Source: Lishizhenia tianjinensis (lineage in GTDB: Bacteria > Bacteroidota > Bacteroidia > Flavobacteriales_D > Crocinitomicaceae). Taken from it: a stretch of 64,000 bases of DNA. Numbering within the stretch: position 1 is the first letter of the stretch; every line of letters begins with the position of its first letter. The translations under genes were made by a program, and so were the position numbers. The notes below the pieces were generated by a model, which was given only the letters and a program-made list of their open reading frames with translations, did no database searches and was not told where the DNA came from. This document shows, piece after piece, positions 54,759 through 64,000 of this stretch. The stretch is from the NCBI GenBank assembly GCA_943330745.2, contig CALQIX020000005.1, forward strand, positions 62,001 to 126,000. The letters run 5' to 3'.

Positions 54759-56155
54759 ATATGCATCGCTCTTGAATCCGTTGCAGCCATTGCAGCTTCT
54801 TTGACAGCCTCAGAATAGGTTGGATGTGGATGGCAAATACGAACGATGTCTTCGGCAGATGCCCTAAACTCCATAGCTGTAACGGCTTCCATGATTAAAT
54901 CAGCAGCACGGGGTGCTATCATGTGAACACCTAGAATTTCATCTGTTTTTTTATCGGCAATTATTTTAACTAATCCAGCTGTATCCATACTTGCCCTAGC
55001 TCTTCCAAGCGCTTTGATTGGAAAAGAACCAACTTTAATTTCTATACCTGCAGCAGTTAATTCTTCTTCCGTTTTACCAACATTTGCAACCTCAGGCCAT
55101 GTGTACACAACTCCTGGTATTAAATTGTAATTGATATGTGGTTTTTGTCCAGCGATTGTTTCTGCAACAAAAACTCCTTCCTCCTCAGCCTTGTGAGCCA
55201 ACATTGCTCCACGTACTACATCTCCAATGGCATAAATGTGTGGAATTGCTGTTTGTAGATGGTCATTTACTTCGATTTGACCTCGTTGATTTGCCGTTAA
55301 TCCTACATTTTCTAGTTCCAAACCTTTCGTAAATGCTTTTCGTCCTACGGCAACTAAGCAATAATCACCTTCAATTTCTACCGTTTCGTTTTTCTTATTC
55401 AAGGCGGTAACAATAACTGATTTTCCTTTATTCACAACTCCTTGAACGCGATGTTCCATGTGAAATTTGAACCCGTCTTTTTTCAATATTTTGGTGAATT
55501 CCTTAGAAATTGTTCCGTCCATAGTAGGAAGTAGGGTGGGAGCAAATTCTATTACCTCCACTTCAGCCCCCAATCGCTTATATACTGAACCTAATTCTAA
55601 ACCAATTACACCCGCTCCGATAACCAATAATTTTTTAGGAATTTCACTTAGTTTTAATGCTTCGGTAGAAGTAATAATTCTTTTTTTATCAGGTTCCATT
55701 CCAGGAAAGAAATTTGGTTTAGAACCTGTGGCGATGATTATATGTTTCCCGGATATTTCGGCTGAACCATTCTCGCCTGTAATTGTTATTGTATGTTGAT
55801 CTTTAAACGATCCAATTCCTTGATGAACGTCAATTTTGTTTTTGTCCATTAAGTATTTTACTCCATCACACGTTTGAGAAACAACATCATCCTTTCGTTT
55901 GATCATTTGAGTTATGTTCGCTTTTACTTCCTTAACCTCAATTCCGTGCTCCGAAAAAGTATGCGTTGCATTATGAAAATGTTCTGAAGAATCCAATAAT
56001 GCCTTTGAGGGAATACATCCAACATTTAAACATGTTCCTCCTAAAGTATTGTATTTCTCAATTATTGCTACGGTTAGTCCCAATTGCGCACATCTAATCG
56101 CGGAAACATATCCACCTGGTCCAGAACCGATAATAACAACATCATAATTTTTCAT
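54755..56155 (-). CDS. lpd: Dihydrolipoyl dehydrogenase E3
   Basis: About 466 residues of the FAD/NAD disulfide oxidoreductase family. Motifs are the FAD-binding GSGPGGY, the redox pair GGTCLNVGCIPSKALL (CxxxxC), the NAD-binding GAGVIGLELG, YAIGDVV, and the His-Glu base CHPHPTYSE at the dimer interface. It reoxidises dihydrolipoyl groups of 2-oxoacid dehydrogenases, here most directly the SucAB complex encoded convergently. The start is ATG 56155 (TTG 56164 rejected). It is co-directional with aroB, 41 bases downstream of it. Confidence 0.97.
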   Translation of the reverse strand: MKNYDVVIIGSGPGGYVSAIRCAQLGLTVAIIEKYNTLGGTCLNVGCIPSKALLDSSEHFHNATHTFSEHGIEVKEVKANITQMIKRKDDVVSQTCDGVKYLMDKNKIDVHQGIGSFKDQHTITITGENGSAEISGKHIIIATGSKPNFFPGMEPDKKRIITSTEALKLSEIPKKLLVIGAGVIGLELGSVYKRLGAEVEVIEFAPTLLPTMDGTISKEFTKILKKDGFKFHMEHRVQGVVNKGKSVIVTALNKKNETVEIEGDYCLVAVGRKAFTKGLELENVGLTANQRGQIEVNDHLQTAIPHIYAIGDVVRGAMLAHKAEEEGVFVAETIAGQKPHINYNLIPGVVYTWPEVANVGKTEEELTAAGIEIKVGSFPIKALGRARASMDTAGLVKIIADKKTDEILGVHMIAPRAADLIMEAVTAMEFRASAEDIVRICHPHPTYSEAVKEAAMAATDSRAMHI

Positions 56156-56174
56156 CGTAATCAATTTTGTTCTG

Positions 56175-56182
56175 CAAAAATA
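56175..56182 (-). promoter_or_regulatory. Putative -7 element upstream of lpd
   Basis: On the minus strand this reads TATTTTTG, a TAnnTTTG match ending 19 bases before the lpd ATG, inside the aroB-lpd gap. No good -33 was found. Confidence 0.3.
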
Positions 56183-56196
56183 CGATTTACAATCAA

Positions 56197-57285
56197 TTAA
56201 TTTATAGAACTTGCTAATAAGTTCAAGTGAAACAATGCATTTGCAATTTCTTGATTCGTTATTTTTTGATCATATATGCAATTGCCAATTCCTTTCAATA
56301 AAGAACAATTAATTATATTTCCAGTATTCTTTTTGTCTTGTTGAATAACCTCAATTATTCCTTGTATTTCTTTAGCGTCAAGGGAAATAAAATGAAATGA
56401 TCTCCGGATGCAATTTTCAATGTCAAGATATTCTGATGGTGAGAGCAATCCTTTTTCTTTTGAAATAAACGATTCCGCACACATGCCCAATGCTACACAA
56501 TGACCATGGGCTAATGAACTAGTTTGTAAAAAGTAGCCCTCAATTCCATGACCAATAGTATGCCCAAAGTTTAATATCTTTCTATATCCACCCTCGTTGG
56601 GATCTTTTTCAATGATTGAAACCTTGATTTGAATGGATTTTGAGAGGATTTCAATTGATGTTAAATCAATATCATTTTTTATGAATTTAATTTCTTCCCA
56701 ATGTTTAATATCACTTATTAATGCATGTTTTATCATCTCTGCATACCCATATATAATTTCTTTCGCTGGAAGGGTTTCCAAAAAAGAAGAATCAATAAAA
56801 ATGGCTTTCGGGTGATTAAATGTACCAAGTTGATTTTTAAAACTTCCTAAATCTACGCCAGTTTTACCCCCAATTCCGGCATCAACCATTGCTAATAATG
56901 ACGTAGGGATATGGATGAAGTCAATTCCTCTTTTGTAGATTGATGCAATAAAGCCTCCCATGTCTGTTACGACACCGCCCCCTAAATTAATAACCAAATC
57001 TGCTCTAGAAAAGTTATATTCCGAAAATGCCTCCCAAACTTGAAAACAAACTTCAAGTACTTTGTTTTCCTCTCCCGCAGGTAAAAAAATAATTTCAGCG
57101 CTTTCAAATTGATTTGAAACATTTATTAATTTTTCGAGACAATAGTCGTGCGTGTTCTCATCAACTATAATAATAACTCTTGACGTTGAATACTTTTCTT
57201 TAATCAGTAACATTAAGGAAGAATCCTCAATTGGTCCGATTTCAATTTTGGAGTAAGAATATGGAATTTGTTTTGAGTTTGTCAT
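56197..57285 (-). CDS. aroB: 3-dehydroquinate synthase
   Basis: About 362 residues. Typical motifs are VDENTHDYC, PAGEENKVLE, NLGGGVVTDMGGF, the PTSLLAMVDAGIGGKTGVD block (metal and NAD region), GYAEMIKHALI, NFGHTIGHGIE and SLAHGHCVALGM with the zinc-binding His. It converts DAHP to 3-dehydroquinate in the shikimate pathway. ATG 57285 is chosen over an ORF start at 57318. It is divergent from the porP-gld operon across 189 bases. Confidence 0.96.
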   Translation of the reverse strand: MTNSKQIPYSYSKIEIGPIEDSSLMLLIKEKYSTSRVIIIVDENTHDYCLEKLINVSNQFESAEIIFLPAGEENKVLEVCFQVWEAFSEYNFSRADLVINLGGGVVTDMGGFIASIYKRGIDFIHIPTSLLAMVDAGIGGKTGVDLGSFKNQLGTFNHPKAIFIDSSFLETLPAKEIIYGYAEMIKHALISDIKHWEEIKFIKNDIDLTSIEILSKSIQIKVSIIEKDPNEGGYRKILNFGHTIGHGIEGYFLQTSSLAHGHCVALGMCAESFISKEKGLLSPSEYLDIENCIRRSFHFISLDAKEIQGIIEVIQQDKKNTGNIINCSLLKGIGNCIYDQKITNQEIANALFHLNLLASSIN

Positions 57286-57380
57286 GTATTTCTGAATGAT
57301 GTGATAAAAATAATACAAATGATTCTTACAAACTTTCTATCATCTAAACTAATGAACAATCTGATTTTTTTTTAACATTA

Positions 57381-57413
57381 TTTGGATGATAACATATTAA
57401 TTATGTATTTTAG
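57381..57413 (+). promoter_or_regulatory. Putative promoter of the porP-gldKLMN operon
   Basis: TTTG (57381-57384), a 21-base spacer and TATTTTAG (57406-57413; one mismatch to TAnnTTTG). The ATG of porP lies 61 bases downstream. The rest of the 189-base divergent region shows no other clear signal. Confidence 0.45.
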
Positions 57414-57474
57414 TACCCGAATTCTATGTGTTAACTGCGAATTCTTAGATTATTAATGCAAGTAAACTAAACCT

Positions 57475-58419
57475 ATGCGATTGATTACAAGGGCTTTAGG
57501 TCTTTTATCGTTATTGTTGTCTGTAACATTGAATGCACAACAAGATAAGTTGTTAACTCACTTTATGTATGATAAAATGAGTATAAATCCGGGTGCAACC
57601 GGGATTGATGATGGAATATGCGCTACGTCGTTATATCGAAATCAATGGGATAAAGTAAATGGTGCGCCAAATTCAGCTGTTTTGAATGTGGAAGCCAATA
57701 TGAATCGTTTTTTCCCAGGTGGAATAGGTATTTCATTCTATCATGATGCAATCGGTTTTGCCAAACAAAACAATGCGCTTCTTAATTATTCATATCCGGT
57801 TCAAATTGGAAATGCTGGAGTTTTAGGCCTTGGAGTAGGTGTAGGTATAATGAATTATGGAATGAACCCAGATTGGGTTCCACCAACCACGTTAAATGAT
57901 CCAACTTTACCTACTAGTTTCGCGTCAACGAATTTAGATTTGAATTTTGGAGCCTATTTTAAAGGAAATGATTTTTATGCGGGATTCTCTTCAACTCACT
58001 TATCAGAAACGTTGTTGAAACAAAGCGTTTCAGTAAGCGGTGCCACTTTAACACAAAGTTATCAAACAGCTCGTCATTATTATTTAATGGGGGGATACAA
58101 AATGAGAAATGTTGCCGGTGGAGATATCGATGGTAATTTGCTTGTTCGTACTGATTTGGTGAAGGTTTCCGCGGACATCAATGCGCGTTACATATACCAA
58201 GATAAATATTATGGCGGCTTTACTTGGAGAACCTCTGACATGGTAGCTTTAATGATTGGTTATATGCCGATGAAAGATTTAACGGTTGGATATTCTTATG
58301 ACATTACAACGAATAAGTTGGCAAGTATTTCAGCTGGTTCGCATGAGTTATTAGTGAAATATTGTTATTATCTGCCATTGCCTAAGATTCAGAAGTCCAA
58401 ACATCCAAGGTGGTTGTAG
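57475..58419 (+). CDS. PorP/SprF-family T9SS protein heading the gld operon
   Basis: A 314-residue outer-membrane barrel of the PorP/SprF family: signal peptide (ending LNAQQ), LLTHFMYDKMSINPGATG, LYRNQWDKVNGAP and C-terminal strands (DLTVGYSYDITTNKL, HELLVKYCYYLP). PorP of P. gingivalis is a T9SS component encoded upstream of porK; the same order (porP, gldK/porK, gldL, gldM, gldN) is found here, so this copy is likely the core PorP rather than a substrate-specific SprF. Confidence 0.93.
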   Translation: MRLITRALGLLSLLLSVTLNAQQDKLLTHFMYDKMSINPGATGIDDGICATSLYRNQWDKVNGAPNSAVLNVEANMNRFFPGGIGISFYHDAIGFAKQNNALLNYSYPVQIGNAGVLGLGVGVGIMNYGMNPDWVPPTTLNDPTLPTSFASTNLDLNFGAYFKGNDFYAGFSSTHLSETLLKQSVSVSGATLTQSYQTARHYYLMGGYKMRNVAGGDIDGNLLVRTDLVKVSADINARYIYQDKYYGGFTWRTSDMVALMIGYMPMKDLTVGYSYDITTNKLASISAGSHELLVKYCYYLPLPKIQKSKHPRWL

Positions 58420-58520
58420 AAAAATGTTAAATAAAATGTAACCATTTTTAGTGTTTTTCCGTTATACCCGAACTTAGAAAGATCCTGTAGCTTGTTGGTT
58501 TGGTGAATGGTTGACAAAAA

Positions 58521-60506
58521 ATGAATAAAATGAGAAAAGTATTTTTGTTGGTATTGTTAAGTTTTATAGTGTATTCTTGTACGAAAACAAGGGACTATGA
58601 AGTTGTGGGCGCACAAGGGAGAAAACCTTTCTATCCTGAAGTGCCTACGGGTATGGTGTACGTGCCTGCTGGTGGATTCACTATGGGTCTGCATGATCAA
58701 GATATTTTAAATCTTGATGATGCCAGAGCTAAGGTTGTAACAATCTCTGCTTTTTACATGGACCAAACCGAGATTTCTAATAATGAATACCGCCAATTTG
58801 TTGAATGGGTGCGTGATTCAATCGGTTTAGAGAAATTAATTGATCGTGGCTTAAGAGAGCAGTTGGATCAATACATTAATTTTGATCAAGATATTTTGTT
58901 TAGTATACAAGGTGATGCAGGAGACATTAAAATTGCAAATTTCTACTATGATAACAAACCATTGGATTTTAGCAAAGTGAATATTGATGGCGTTTCTGAT
59001 GATCCTGTTTTAGGAGAGGAGACTGTCCCTTTTGATATAGATCAAATGGAAAAGGATGGAAGAGAGATCTATAATAAACTATTTGCGGACGGCTATGATC
59101 AAGATAAGGCAGGTGCAACAACCAAACAAGGTGGTGATGGTCAGAAAGGACAAGTAGAAATTATTGATTTGTCAGCAAGAAATATAAAAAATAATTGGCT
59201 TAGTCTGAACTGGGAAACTCAAGCGAGTTATAGAATGTGGGATGATCCGAAATTAATGCCTCTTCTCGCTGATATGTTTTATTCTTCAAAAGAAAGATAT
59301 TATAAACGTAGGGAAATTGATATTCGTAATTTGGTGTATGAATATTATTGGATTGATTACAAAGAAGCTGCTAATAAAGGAGAAATTGCTTATTATGATT
59401 CACCGAAATCCTATGATTTTTCAGAAAAACCACAAGATGCTAGTAAACGATTGGACGCAAGAGATGGAGCGTTACTTTACAGAAAGATTCAGGATGAAAA
59501 TAACCCTACCTCTTATAATGGTACTACAGGTCAGCCTATTTCAGGTGTTAAAAGTGACGGTTCTTTCCAACAGCAAAATTCTTTTGATGTAAACAGAGTA
59601 ACAGATCCGATGGCGAAAGACTCTATTGAAATTGGAGGTAGTGGTGATGAAAAAAACAGGGATGGTTTCATCTCTGGAAAAGACTTAGATATGGGTTACA
59701 TGAACCGTAAAATGGAGTGGAATTCTTATCGTGGACACACAGATAGAAGTCGCTTTATAATCCATGAAAAAATCCCTGTTTATCCCGATACACTTTGTTG
59801 GGTCAATGATTTAACCTATTCAAATGGTAAAGAGATGGCTAATTATTTTTGGCATCCTGCTTATGATAATTATCCAGTGGTCGGTGTTACTTGGAAGCAA
59901 GCAAAAGCATTCTCTGTTTGGAGAACACAATTATTGAATAATTATTTAGTTTCAAATGGTGATATCTATTTAAATGATTTCCGTCTACCTACTGAAGCAG
60001 AATGGGAAAGAGCCGCGCGTGGTGATCTTGCCCTACAATCCTATCCTTGGGGTGGACCATACATAAGAAATGCCTCTGGATGTTTCTTGGGTAATTTCAA
60101 ACCAATGAGAGGTCGATATTTTGAAGATGGTGGAGTCTACACAGTAAAAGTATATTCATATAATCCTAACAATTATGGTTTATATTGTATGGCAGGAAAC
60201 GTTTCAGAATGGTGCGAATCTGCCTACGATGAATCGAGTTATGAGTTCATGGATGACATAAACCCTGAGTTTTCATACGATGCAAAAAAATGGGAGCCAG
60301 AAGTTATGAAACGTAAGGTAATCAGAGGCGGTTCTTGGAAAGACGTGGGTCATTACCTAAATGTAGGATCTCGATCTTATGAATATCAGGATACGGCAAA
60401 ATCGTATGTAGGATTTAGAAATGTAATGACGCATCTTGGAAGAGGCGGTAAGGACATTACCAAAGAAGGTGGAGAAGAAATCCAAAGTGATATTAATCTT
60501 CGCTAA
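58521..60506 (+). CDS. gldK: T9SS ring lipoprotein GldK/PorK
   Basis: A 661-residue lipoprotein (Cys in FIVYSCTK) with a formylglycine-generating-enzyme/sulfatase-modifying fold: MVYVPAGGFTMGLHD near residue 45, FYMDQTEISNNEYRQF, DFRLPTEAEWERAARGD, MAGNVSEWCES and KVIRGGSWKD. The fold is split by an insert of about 300 residues (about 110-420), longer than in usual FGE proteins. GldK and GldN form the periplasmic ring of the T9SS that associates with the outer membrane. ATG 58521 is used; ATG 58530 is also possible. Confidence 0.94.
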   Translation: MNKMRKVFLLVLLSFIVYSCTKTRDYEVVGAQGRKPFYPEVPTGMVYVPAGGFTMGLHDQDILNLDDARAKVVTISAFYMDQTEISNNEYRQFVEWVRDSIGLEKLIDRGLREQLDQYINFDQDILFSIQGDAGDIKIANFYYDNKPLDFSKVNIDGVSDDPVLGEETVPFDIDQMEKDGREIYNKLFADGYDQDKAGATTKQGGDGQKGQVEIIDLSARNIKNNWLSLNWETQASYRMWDDPKLMPLLADMFYSSKERYYKRREIDIRNLVYEYYWIDYKEAANKGEIAYYDSPKSYDFSEKPQDASKRLDARDGALLYRKIQDENNPTSYNGTTGQPISGVKSDGSFQQQNSFDVNRVTDPMAKDSIEIGGSGDEKNRDGFISGKDLDMGYMNRKMEWNSYRGHTDRSRFIIHEKIPVYPDTLCWVNDLTYSNGKEMANYFWHPAYDNYPVVGVTWKQAKAFSVWRTQLLNNYLVSNGDIYLNDFRLPTEAEWERAARGDLALQSYPWGGPYIRNASGCFLGNFKPMRGRYFEDGGVYTVKVYSYNPNNYGLYCMAGNVSEWCESAYDESSYEFMDDINPEFSYDAKKWEPEVMKRKVIRGGSWKDVGHYLNVGSRSYEYQDTAKSYVGFRNVMTHLGRGGKDITKEGGEEIQSDINLR

Positions 60507-60568
60507 TTAAATTGTAACCAAATAAAAATCAAATAGTTAATTGTTAAACCTAAATTAAATTTAAAATT

Positions 60569-61375
60569 ATGAGCGCAGGTAAAGGAGGCTTTTTCGAAAG
60601 TAAGTCATGGAAAAACATTATGAAGTATGTATACGGTCTAGGAGCGGCTGTTGTAATTGTTGGAGCGTTATTCAAAATCATGCACTGGCCAGGATCTGGT
60701 ATTTTATTAACCGTGGGTCTATTAACAGAGGCTGGAATCTTTATTCTCTCTGTATTAGAACCAATTCACGAAGATCCGAAATGGGAATTAGTATATCCAG
60801 AATTAGCAATGGGTGAAGCTACCCACGATGGTAAAGCTAAAAAAGTTTCTGGTGGATCAGGAATTACTCAAGAATTAGATAAAATGTTGGAAGATGCTAA
60901 GATTGACTCAGCTTTATTAGAGCGTTTAGGTGACGGAATGCGTACCCTAGGAGACAATGCGGCTCAATTGAAAGGAGTTACGTCTGCTGCAGCTGCAACT
61001 GATGGCTATGTAACCTCTTTACAAGCTGCATCTGAAAAAGTTTCGTCTTTGTCTGAGGCTTATGAAAGAGCATCTGTTTCTATCGCTGGATTAACTTCTA
61101 ACACAGCTGAAGGTGAATCTTTTGGTGAGCAAATGCAAAAAGTTTCTAAAAACTTGGCTGCCTTGAATAATGTATATGAATTGCAATTGAAAGGTTCTTC
61201 ATCTCATTTAGAAGCAACAGAGAAATTCCAGTCTCAAGTAGTTGAAATGATGTCAAATCTTTCTGCTTCAACTGAGGATACCCGAATTTACAAAGAAAAC
61301 ATGGCCTTGTTGTCCAAAAATCTTACTGATTTGAACAGCGTATATGGTAACATGTTGAAAGCGATGAAAGCTTAA
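60569..61375 (+). CDS. gldL: T9SS motor protein GldL
   Basis: A 268-residue inner-membrane protein. Two N-terminal membrane helices (KYVYGLGAAVVIVGALFKIMHWPG and a following segment ending LSVLEP, roughly residues 14-65) contain the conserved Glu in TEAGIF and the KIMHWPG loop motif. A long cytoplasmic coiled-coil tail follows (about 95-268, Ser/Ala/Leu-rich). With GldM it forms the proton-driven rotary motor of T9SS and gliding. Confidence 0.95.
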   Translation: MSAGKGGFFESKSWKNIMKYVYGLGAAVVIVGALFKIMHWPGSGILLTVGLLTEAGIFILSVLEPIHEDPKWELVYPELAMGEATHDGKAKKVSGGSGITQELDKMLEDAKIDSALLERLGDGMRTLGDNAAQLKGVTSAAAATDGYVTSLQAASEKVSSLSEAYERASVSIAGLTSNTAEGESFGEQMQKVSKNLAALNNVYELQLKGSSSHLEATEKFQSQVVEMMSNLSASTEDTRIYKENMALLSKNLTDLNSVYGNMLKAMKA

Positions 61376-61419
61376 TAGCCTAATTAATTGAATTATTAAC
61401 CAAATAAAACCAAATTAAA

Positions 61420-63171
61420 ATGGCAGGCGGTAAGGAAACCCCAAGACAGAAGATGATTGGTATGATGTACCTAGTACTAACAGCTTTGTTAGCACTAAAC
61501 GTATCAAAATCTATCCTCGATGCCTTCGTTGCAATTGAGGAGAACACTCAAAAATCTGCAATTGTACAGTTGGATAGAGGGAATATTTTTGTGTCAGATT
61601 TGAACGCAGGGATATTACAAAATAAAAAAGAAAATCCAGGTAAGGCGGCAAAATGTCAATATTACCTTGATTTAATTGCTAAAATTGACGTAGAGACTGC
61701 TAATATGATCAAGTTTATCGATGAGATAAAAATTGACATCATGAAGAAAAGTGGCGAAGCTGTAGATACTGAGAAAAATCAGGATAAGGAAACAATTGTA
61801 TGGAAGAAGTATTCAGCTTCTGATAAACTTCGTCCAGCACGATTGAATTTAATGGCTGTTCAAGCAAAGGATCAATACGATGTTCCTATGCATGAGATTA
61901 TCGGTGAAGAAATCAATAATCCTGCGGCTGATAAAATGGGTATGAAATTGTGGAAAATGTATAATGGTTATCGTGCCAGTATCGTTGAAACTTTAGGAAC
62001 CTATCATGATAAAATTGATTCAGTTTCTGGTAAAGGAATAGGCGCTCCTAAATGGGTCGTTAAAACATCACCGATCAATAAATTTGTAGATAACAAAGAT
62101 CTTGATAAACAAGTGAATTCAATGTTAGATAAAACTCAATGTAACAAAGAGGACAGAGGTGTTTTGAAACAGTTATACATGGAATTAACTAAGCAAGAGC
62201 GTTTCGAAGAGGTAAATGATGTTAAAAATGTTCATTGGATTGGAAAAACTTTTGACCATTCTCCATTAGTAGCCGCTTTGGCTTCTTTGACTGCTATGCA
62301 ATTGGAAGTTCTTAATGCACGTGCTACTGCTGCAGGTTATTTAGCTGGAAAAGTAGTTACCGCTGAGTTTTCTTTCAATAAATTAATTGCTCTGGCTACT
62401 GCAACTCCAAGTGTTGCATCCCCTGGAGACCCGATTGAAATTAGTGTTGTAATGGGTGCTTATGACTCAGATAACCAACCAACTGTAACCGGTGGAAGTT
62501 TTACCGTTGCAAATGGTATGGGTGTTATGAAAACAACTGCAGGATCAGCAGATATGACATTTTCTGGTACTATCGCTATTAAATCACGTTCTGGAGCTGT
62601 TAAAGAAGAGAAATGGGAAACAAAAGTTGGTGTTCTAACTTCTGAGAAAGAAGCTTCGATAGAAACTCCTGAAATGCAAGTTTTCTATGAAGGTATTCCA
62701 ATTGAATTGAAAGCTTCTGCAACTGGTATGTACAAAAATGTACGTATGAGTGTTCCTTCGCCATATACAGCAGCAGCAGGAAGTGCAGGTTCTACTGTCA
62801 CTGTTTCTCTTTCAGGTACAGATTCTAAAGGAAGTTCTGTAAGTTTAGGGTCCAAGAAATTTACTGTAAAAAAAGCTCCTAAACCTGAGTTGGTATGGAA
62901 TGGTGTGACGACTGGTGGAAAAGCAAACAAGAATGGAGGAGGGTTAATGTGCAGATATGATAATAATGTACCATTCAGTCCGAGTAAAGGAAAGTTTCAA
63001 ATCGTGAATTATGCAATAACATTTCCAGGTGCAAAAACGCCAATTGAAGGTGCTGGCACATCAATTTCTGCTGCACATCAAGCTTTGATTAAAGGTGCAT
63101 CAGGAGCAGTTGCCATTCAGGTGCGAGTTACGGGCTCATACAATGGTTTAGTTGATGCATTTTTTAAATAA
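61420..63171 (+). CDS. gldM: T9SS motor/shaft protein GldM
   Basis: A 583-residue protein with one N-terminal membrane helix (MMYLVLTALLALNVSKSILDAF) followed by four periplasmic domains: helical D1 (about 40-250) and Ig-like beta domains D2-D4 (for example PGDPIEISVVMGAYD, VFYEGIPIELKASATGMY, C-terminal IQVRVTGSYNGLVDAFFK). It transmits motor torque to the GldK/GldN ring. It is somewhat longer than the roughly 513-residue F. johnsoniae GldM. The spacing to gldL (44 bases) and gldN (26 bases) indicates one operon. Confidence 0.95.
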   Translation: MAGGKETPRQKMIGMMYLVLTALLALNVSKSILDAFVAIEENTQKSAIVQLDRGNIFVSDLNAGILQNKKENPGKAAKCQYYLDLIAKIDVETANMIKFIDEIKIDIMKKSGEAVDTEKNQDKETIVWKKYSASDKLRPARLNLMAVQAKDQYDVPMHEIIGEEINNPAADKMGMKLWKMYNGYRASIVETLGTYHDKIDSVSGKGIGAPKWVVKTSPINKFVDNKDLDKQVNSMLDKTQCNKEDRGVLKQLYMELTKQERFEEVNDVKNVHWIGKTFDHSPLVAALASLTAMQLEVLNARATAAGYLAGKVVTAEFSFNKLIALATATPSVASPGDPIEISVVMGAYDSDNQPTVTGGSFTVANGMGVMKTTAGSADMTFSGTIAIKSRSGAVKEEKWETKVGVLTSEKEASIETPEMQVFYEGIPIELKASATGMYKNVRMSVPSPYTAAAGSAGSTVTVSLSGTDSKGSSVSLGSKKFTVKKAPKPELVWNGVTTGGKANKNGGGLMCRYDNNVPFSPSKGKFQIVNYAITFPGAKTPIEGAGTSISAAHQALIKGASGAVAIQVRVTGSYNGLVDAFFK

Positions 63172-63197
63172 ATTATTATAAATTAAATCCTGAGATC

Positions 63198-64000
63198 ATG
63201 AAGATATTAGTTAGTTTGATTTTTACTTTTGGTTTGTGTTCAATTTTTGCACAACCTGTAAATAGTAAAGAAATTGGTCCTTCAAATATTGGTAGACCTA
63301 TGAATTTATCTGATTATCCAGGTGTTGTTGATGGTGTTTATTTAAAAAAAGATGTTTTAGCAAAAAAAAGGGCTATTCCATTGGAACACGTTAGGGAAAG
63401 TGATTACATATGGGGAAAAAGAACATGGAGTTATATCGACTTACGTGAAAAAATTAATCATCCATTGTACTACCCTAACGAAAAACTAGATTCGGCTACT
63501 GGGAAAGTAGAATTGTTTTCTCAGGGAAGATATAGTCTATATTTAATTTTGAGTCAATCAGTTCGAGATCAGCAAATTTGGGGATTCTTTGACAATAAGC
63601 CGAAAGATCCTGGTGCTGGAATTTTTAAAGATATTTCAGACGGTGATGGTTTTCAATTCCCATGTAGATCTGGTAAAGATTATACAACTGATGCTTTAGA
63701 ATTAATTTCAGATTATGATTTGAGTGCGAAAGCAGATAAATCAAATGGAATGGATTCTCAAGGAAATCCCTTGCCTGTATATCACAAGAAAGGTGCGACT
63801 ACAATTACGAAAGTTGGTTTAGAAGGGGTTGTTGATGTTTTTGATCCGTTAACTGAAACACAAAACAAAGTAGATGCTGAAGTCATTCCTGGTTCAACAA
63901 CTCCTTTTCCTGTTGATTTTCGTATAATTACACCACGTTATTTCCAGCCAGATCAAGTTATAAAATATTTATTGAAAGAGGATTGGTTTTTTGATAAGGA
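63198..64000 (+). CDS. gldN: T9SS ring protein GldN/PorN (3' truncated by window end)
   Basis: The ATG at 63198 opens a frame that runs uninterrupted to the end of the window (267 complete codons). The signal peptide ends SIFAQP. Mature sequence features include RAIPLEHVRESDYIWGKRTW, INHPLYYPNE, a Gly/Asp-rich middle and ITPRYFQPDQVIKYLLKEDW, consistent with GldN. It forms the periplasmic ring with GldK. The C-terminus lies outside the window. Confidence 0.93.
   Translation, partial: MKILVSLIFTFGLCSIFAQPVNSKEIGPSNIGRPMNLSDYPGVVDGVYLKKDVLAKKRAIPLEHVRESDYIWGKRTWSYIDLREKINHPLYYPNEKLDSATGKVELFSQGRYSLYLILSQSVRDQQIWGFFDNKPKDPGAGIFKDISDGDGFQFPCRSGKDYTTDALELISDYDLSAKADKSNGMDSQGNPLPVYHKKGATTITKVGLEGVVDVFDPLTETQNKVDAEVIPGSTTPFPVDFRIITPRYFQPDQVIKYLLKEDWFFDK

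Noticed and set aside
1-64000. tRNA, rRNA, insertion sequences, prophage or toxin-antitoxin genes
   Set aside because: No transposase, integrase, CCA-ended cloverleaf or rRNA-like sequence was recognised by reading; gaps between genes are all under 200 bases.

Overview
The window looks like a chromosomal segment of a Bacteroidota bacterium, most likely order Flavobacteriales and possibly close to the Fluviicola/Crocinitomicaceae group (the family placement is inference). The reasons are: AT-rich DNA; a porP-gldK-gldL-gldM-gldN block for type IX secretion (T9SS); several secreted proteins ending in T9SS type A or type B sorting domains; lipoproteins; recurrent TAnnTTTG promoter elements; and families nearly restricted to this phylum (DUF6029, Omp28, RemB/Wzi-like barrels). 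The DNA is densely coding. No gap between genes reaches 300 bases, and I saw no rRNA, tRNA, insertion sequence, prophage or CRISPR array.

Layout. 1-4730: truncated S41 protease, O-antigen ligase-like protein, long-form ispG. 4731-11069: two paralogous HTH-like/helical proteins, each divergent from a small lipoprotein gene, flanking a large T9SS type A protein. 11259-14968: sodium:solute symporter, then yicC-gmk-nadD. 14965-25167: surface polysaccharide region with a hisH/hisF/WbpG-type sugar amidotransferase set, dacB, a GT4 glycosyltransferase, Wza-like and Wzc-like export proteins (the latter with a Tyr-Gly repeat tail), rfbC and a WecA/MraY-like transferase. 25237-32149: TlpA-like thioredoxin, DUF6029, Omp28, cysQ and two RemB/Wzi-like barrels, all on the plus strand and tightly packed. 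32146-35716: DUF3667-like protein, TPR/PD40 protein and OprO/P-like porin on the minus strand.

35824-45679 is the most unusual part. A T9SS type B CotH-kinase protein with its PorP/SprF partner is divergent from a lipoprotein, DUF2490, VTC-type polyphosphate polymerase and DUF4956 run. This is followed by a sulfotransferase-like P-loop protein, a 50-residue ORF and an alkaline-phosphatase-superfamily/TPR protein. The C-terminus of that last protein resembles the neighbouring sulfotransferase but has lost its P-loop. Together these may form an envelope phosphate or sulfate modification system.

45724-64000: two tandem secreted paralogs, a metallo-beta-lactamase-fold hydrolase, an ECF sigma factor with a membrane partner that carries a T9SS type B-like C-terminal domain, the complete 2-oxoglutarate dehydrogenase set (sucA, sucB, convergent lpd), a SOUL heme-binding protein, aroB, and the porP-gldKLMN operon, in which gldN runs off the end of the window.
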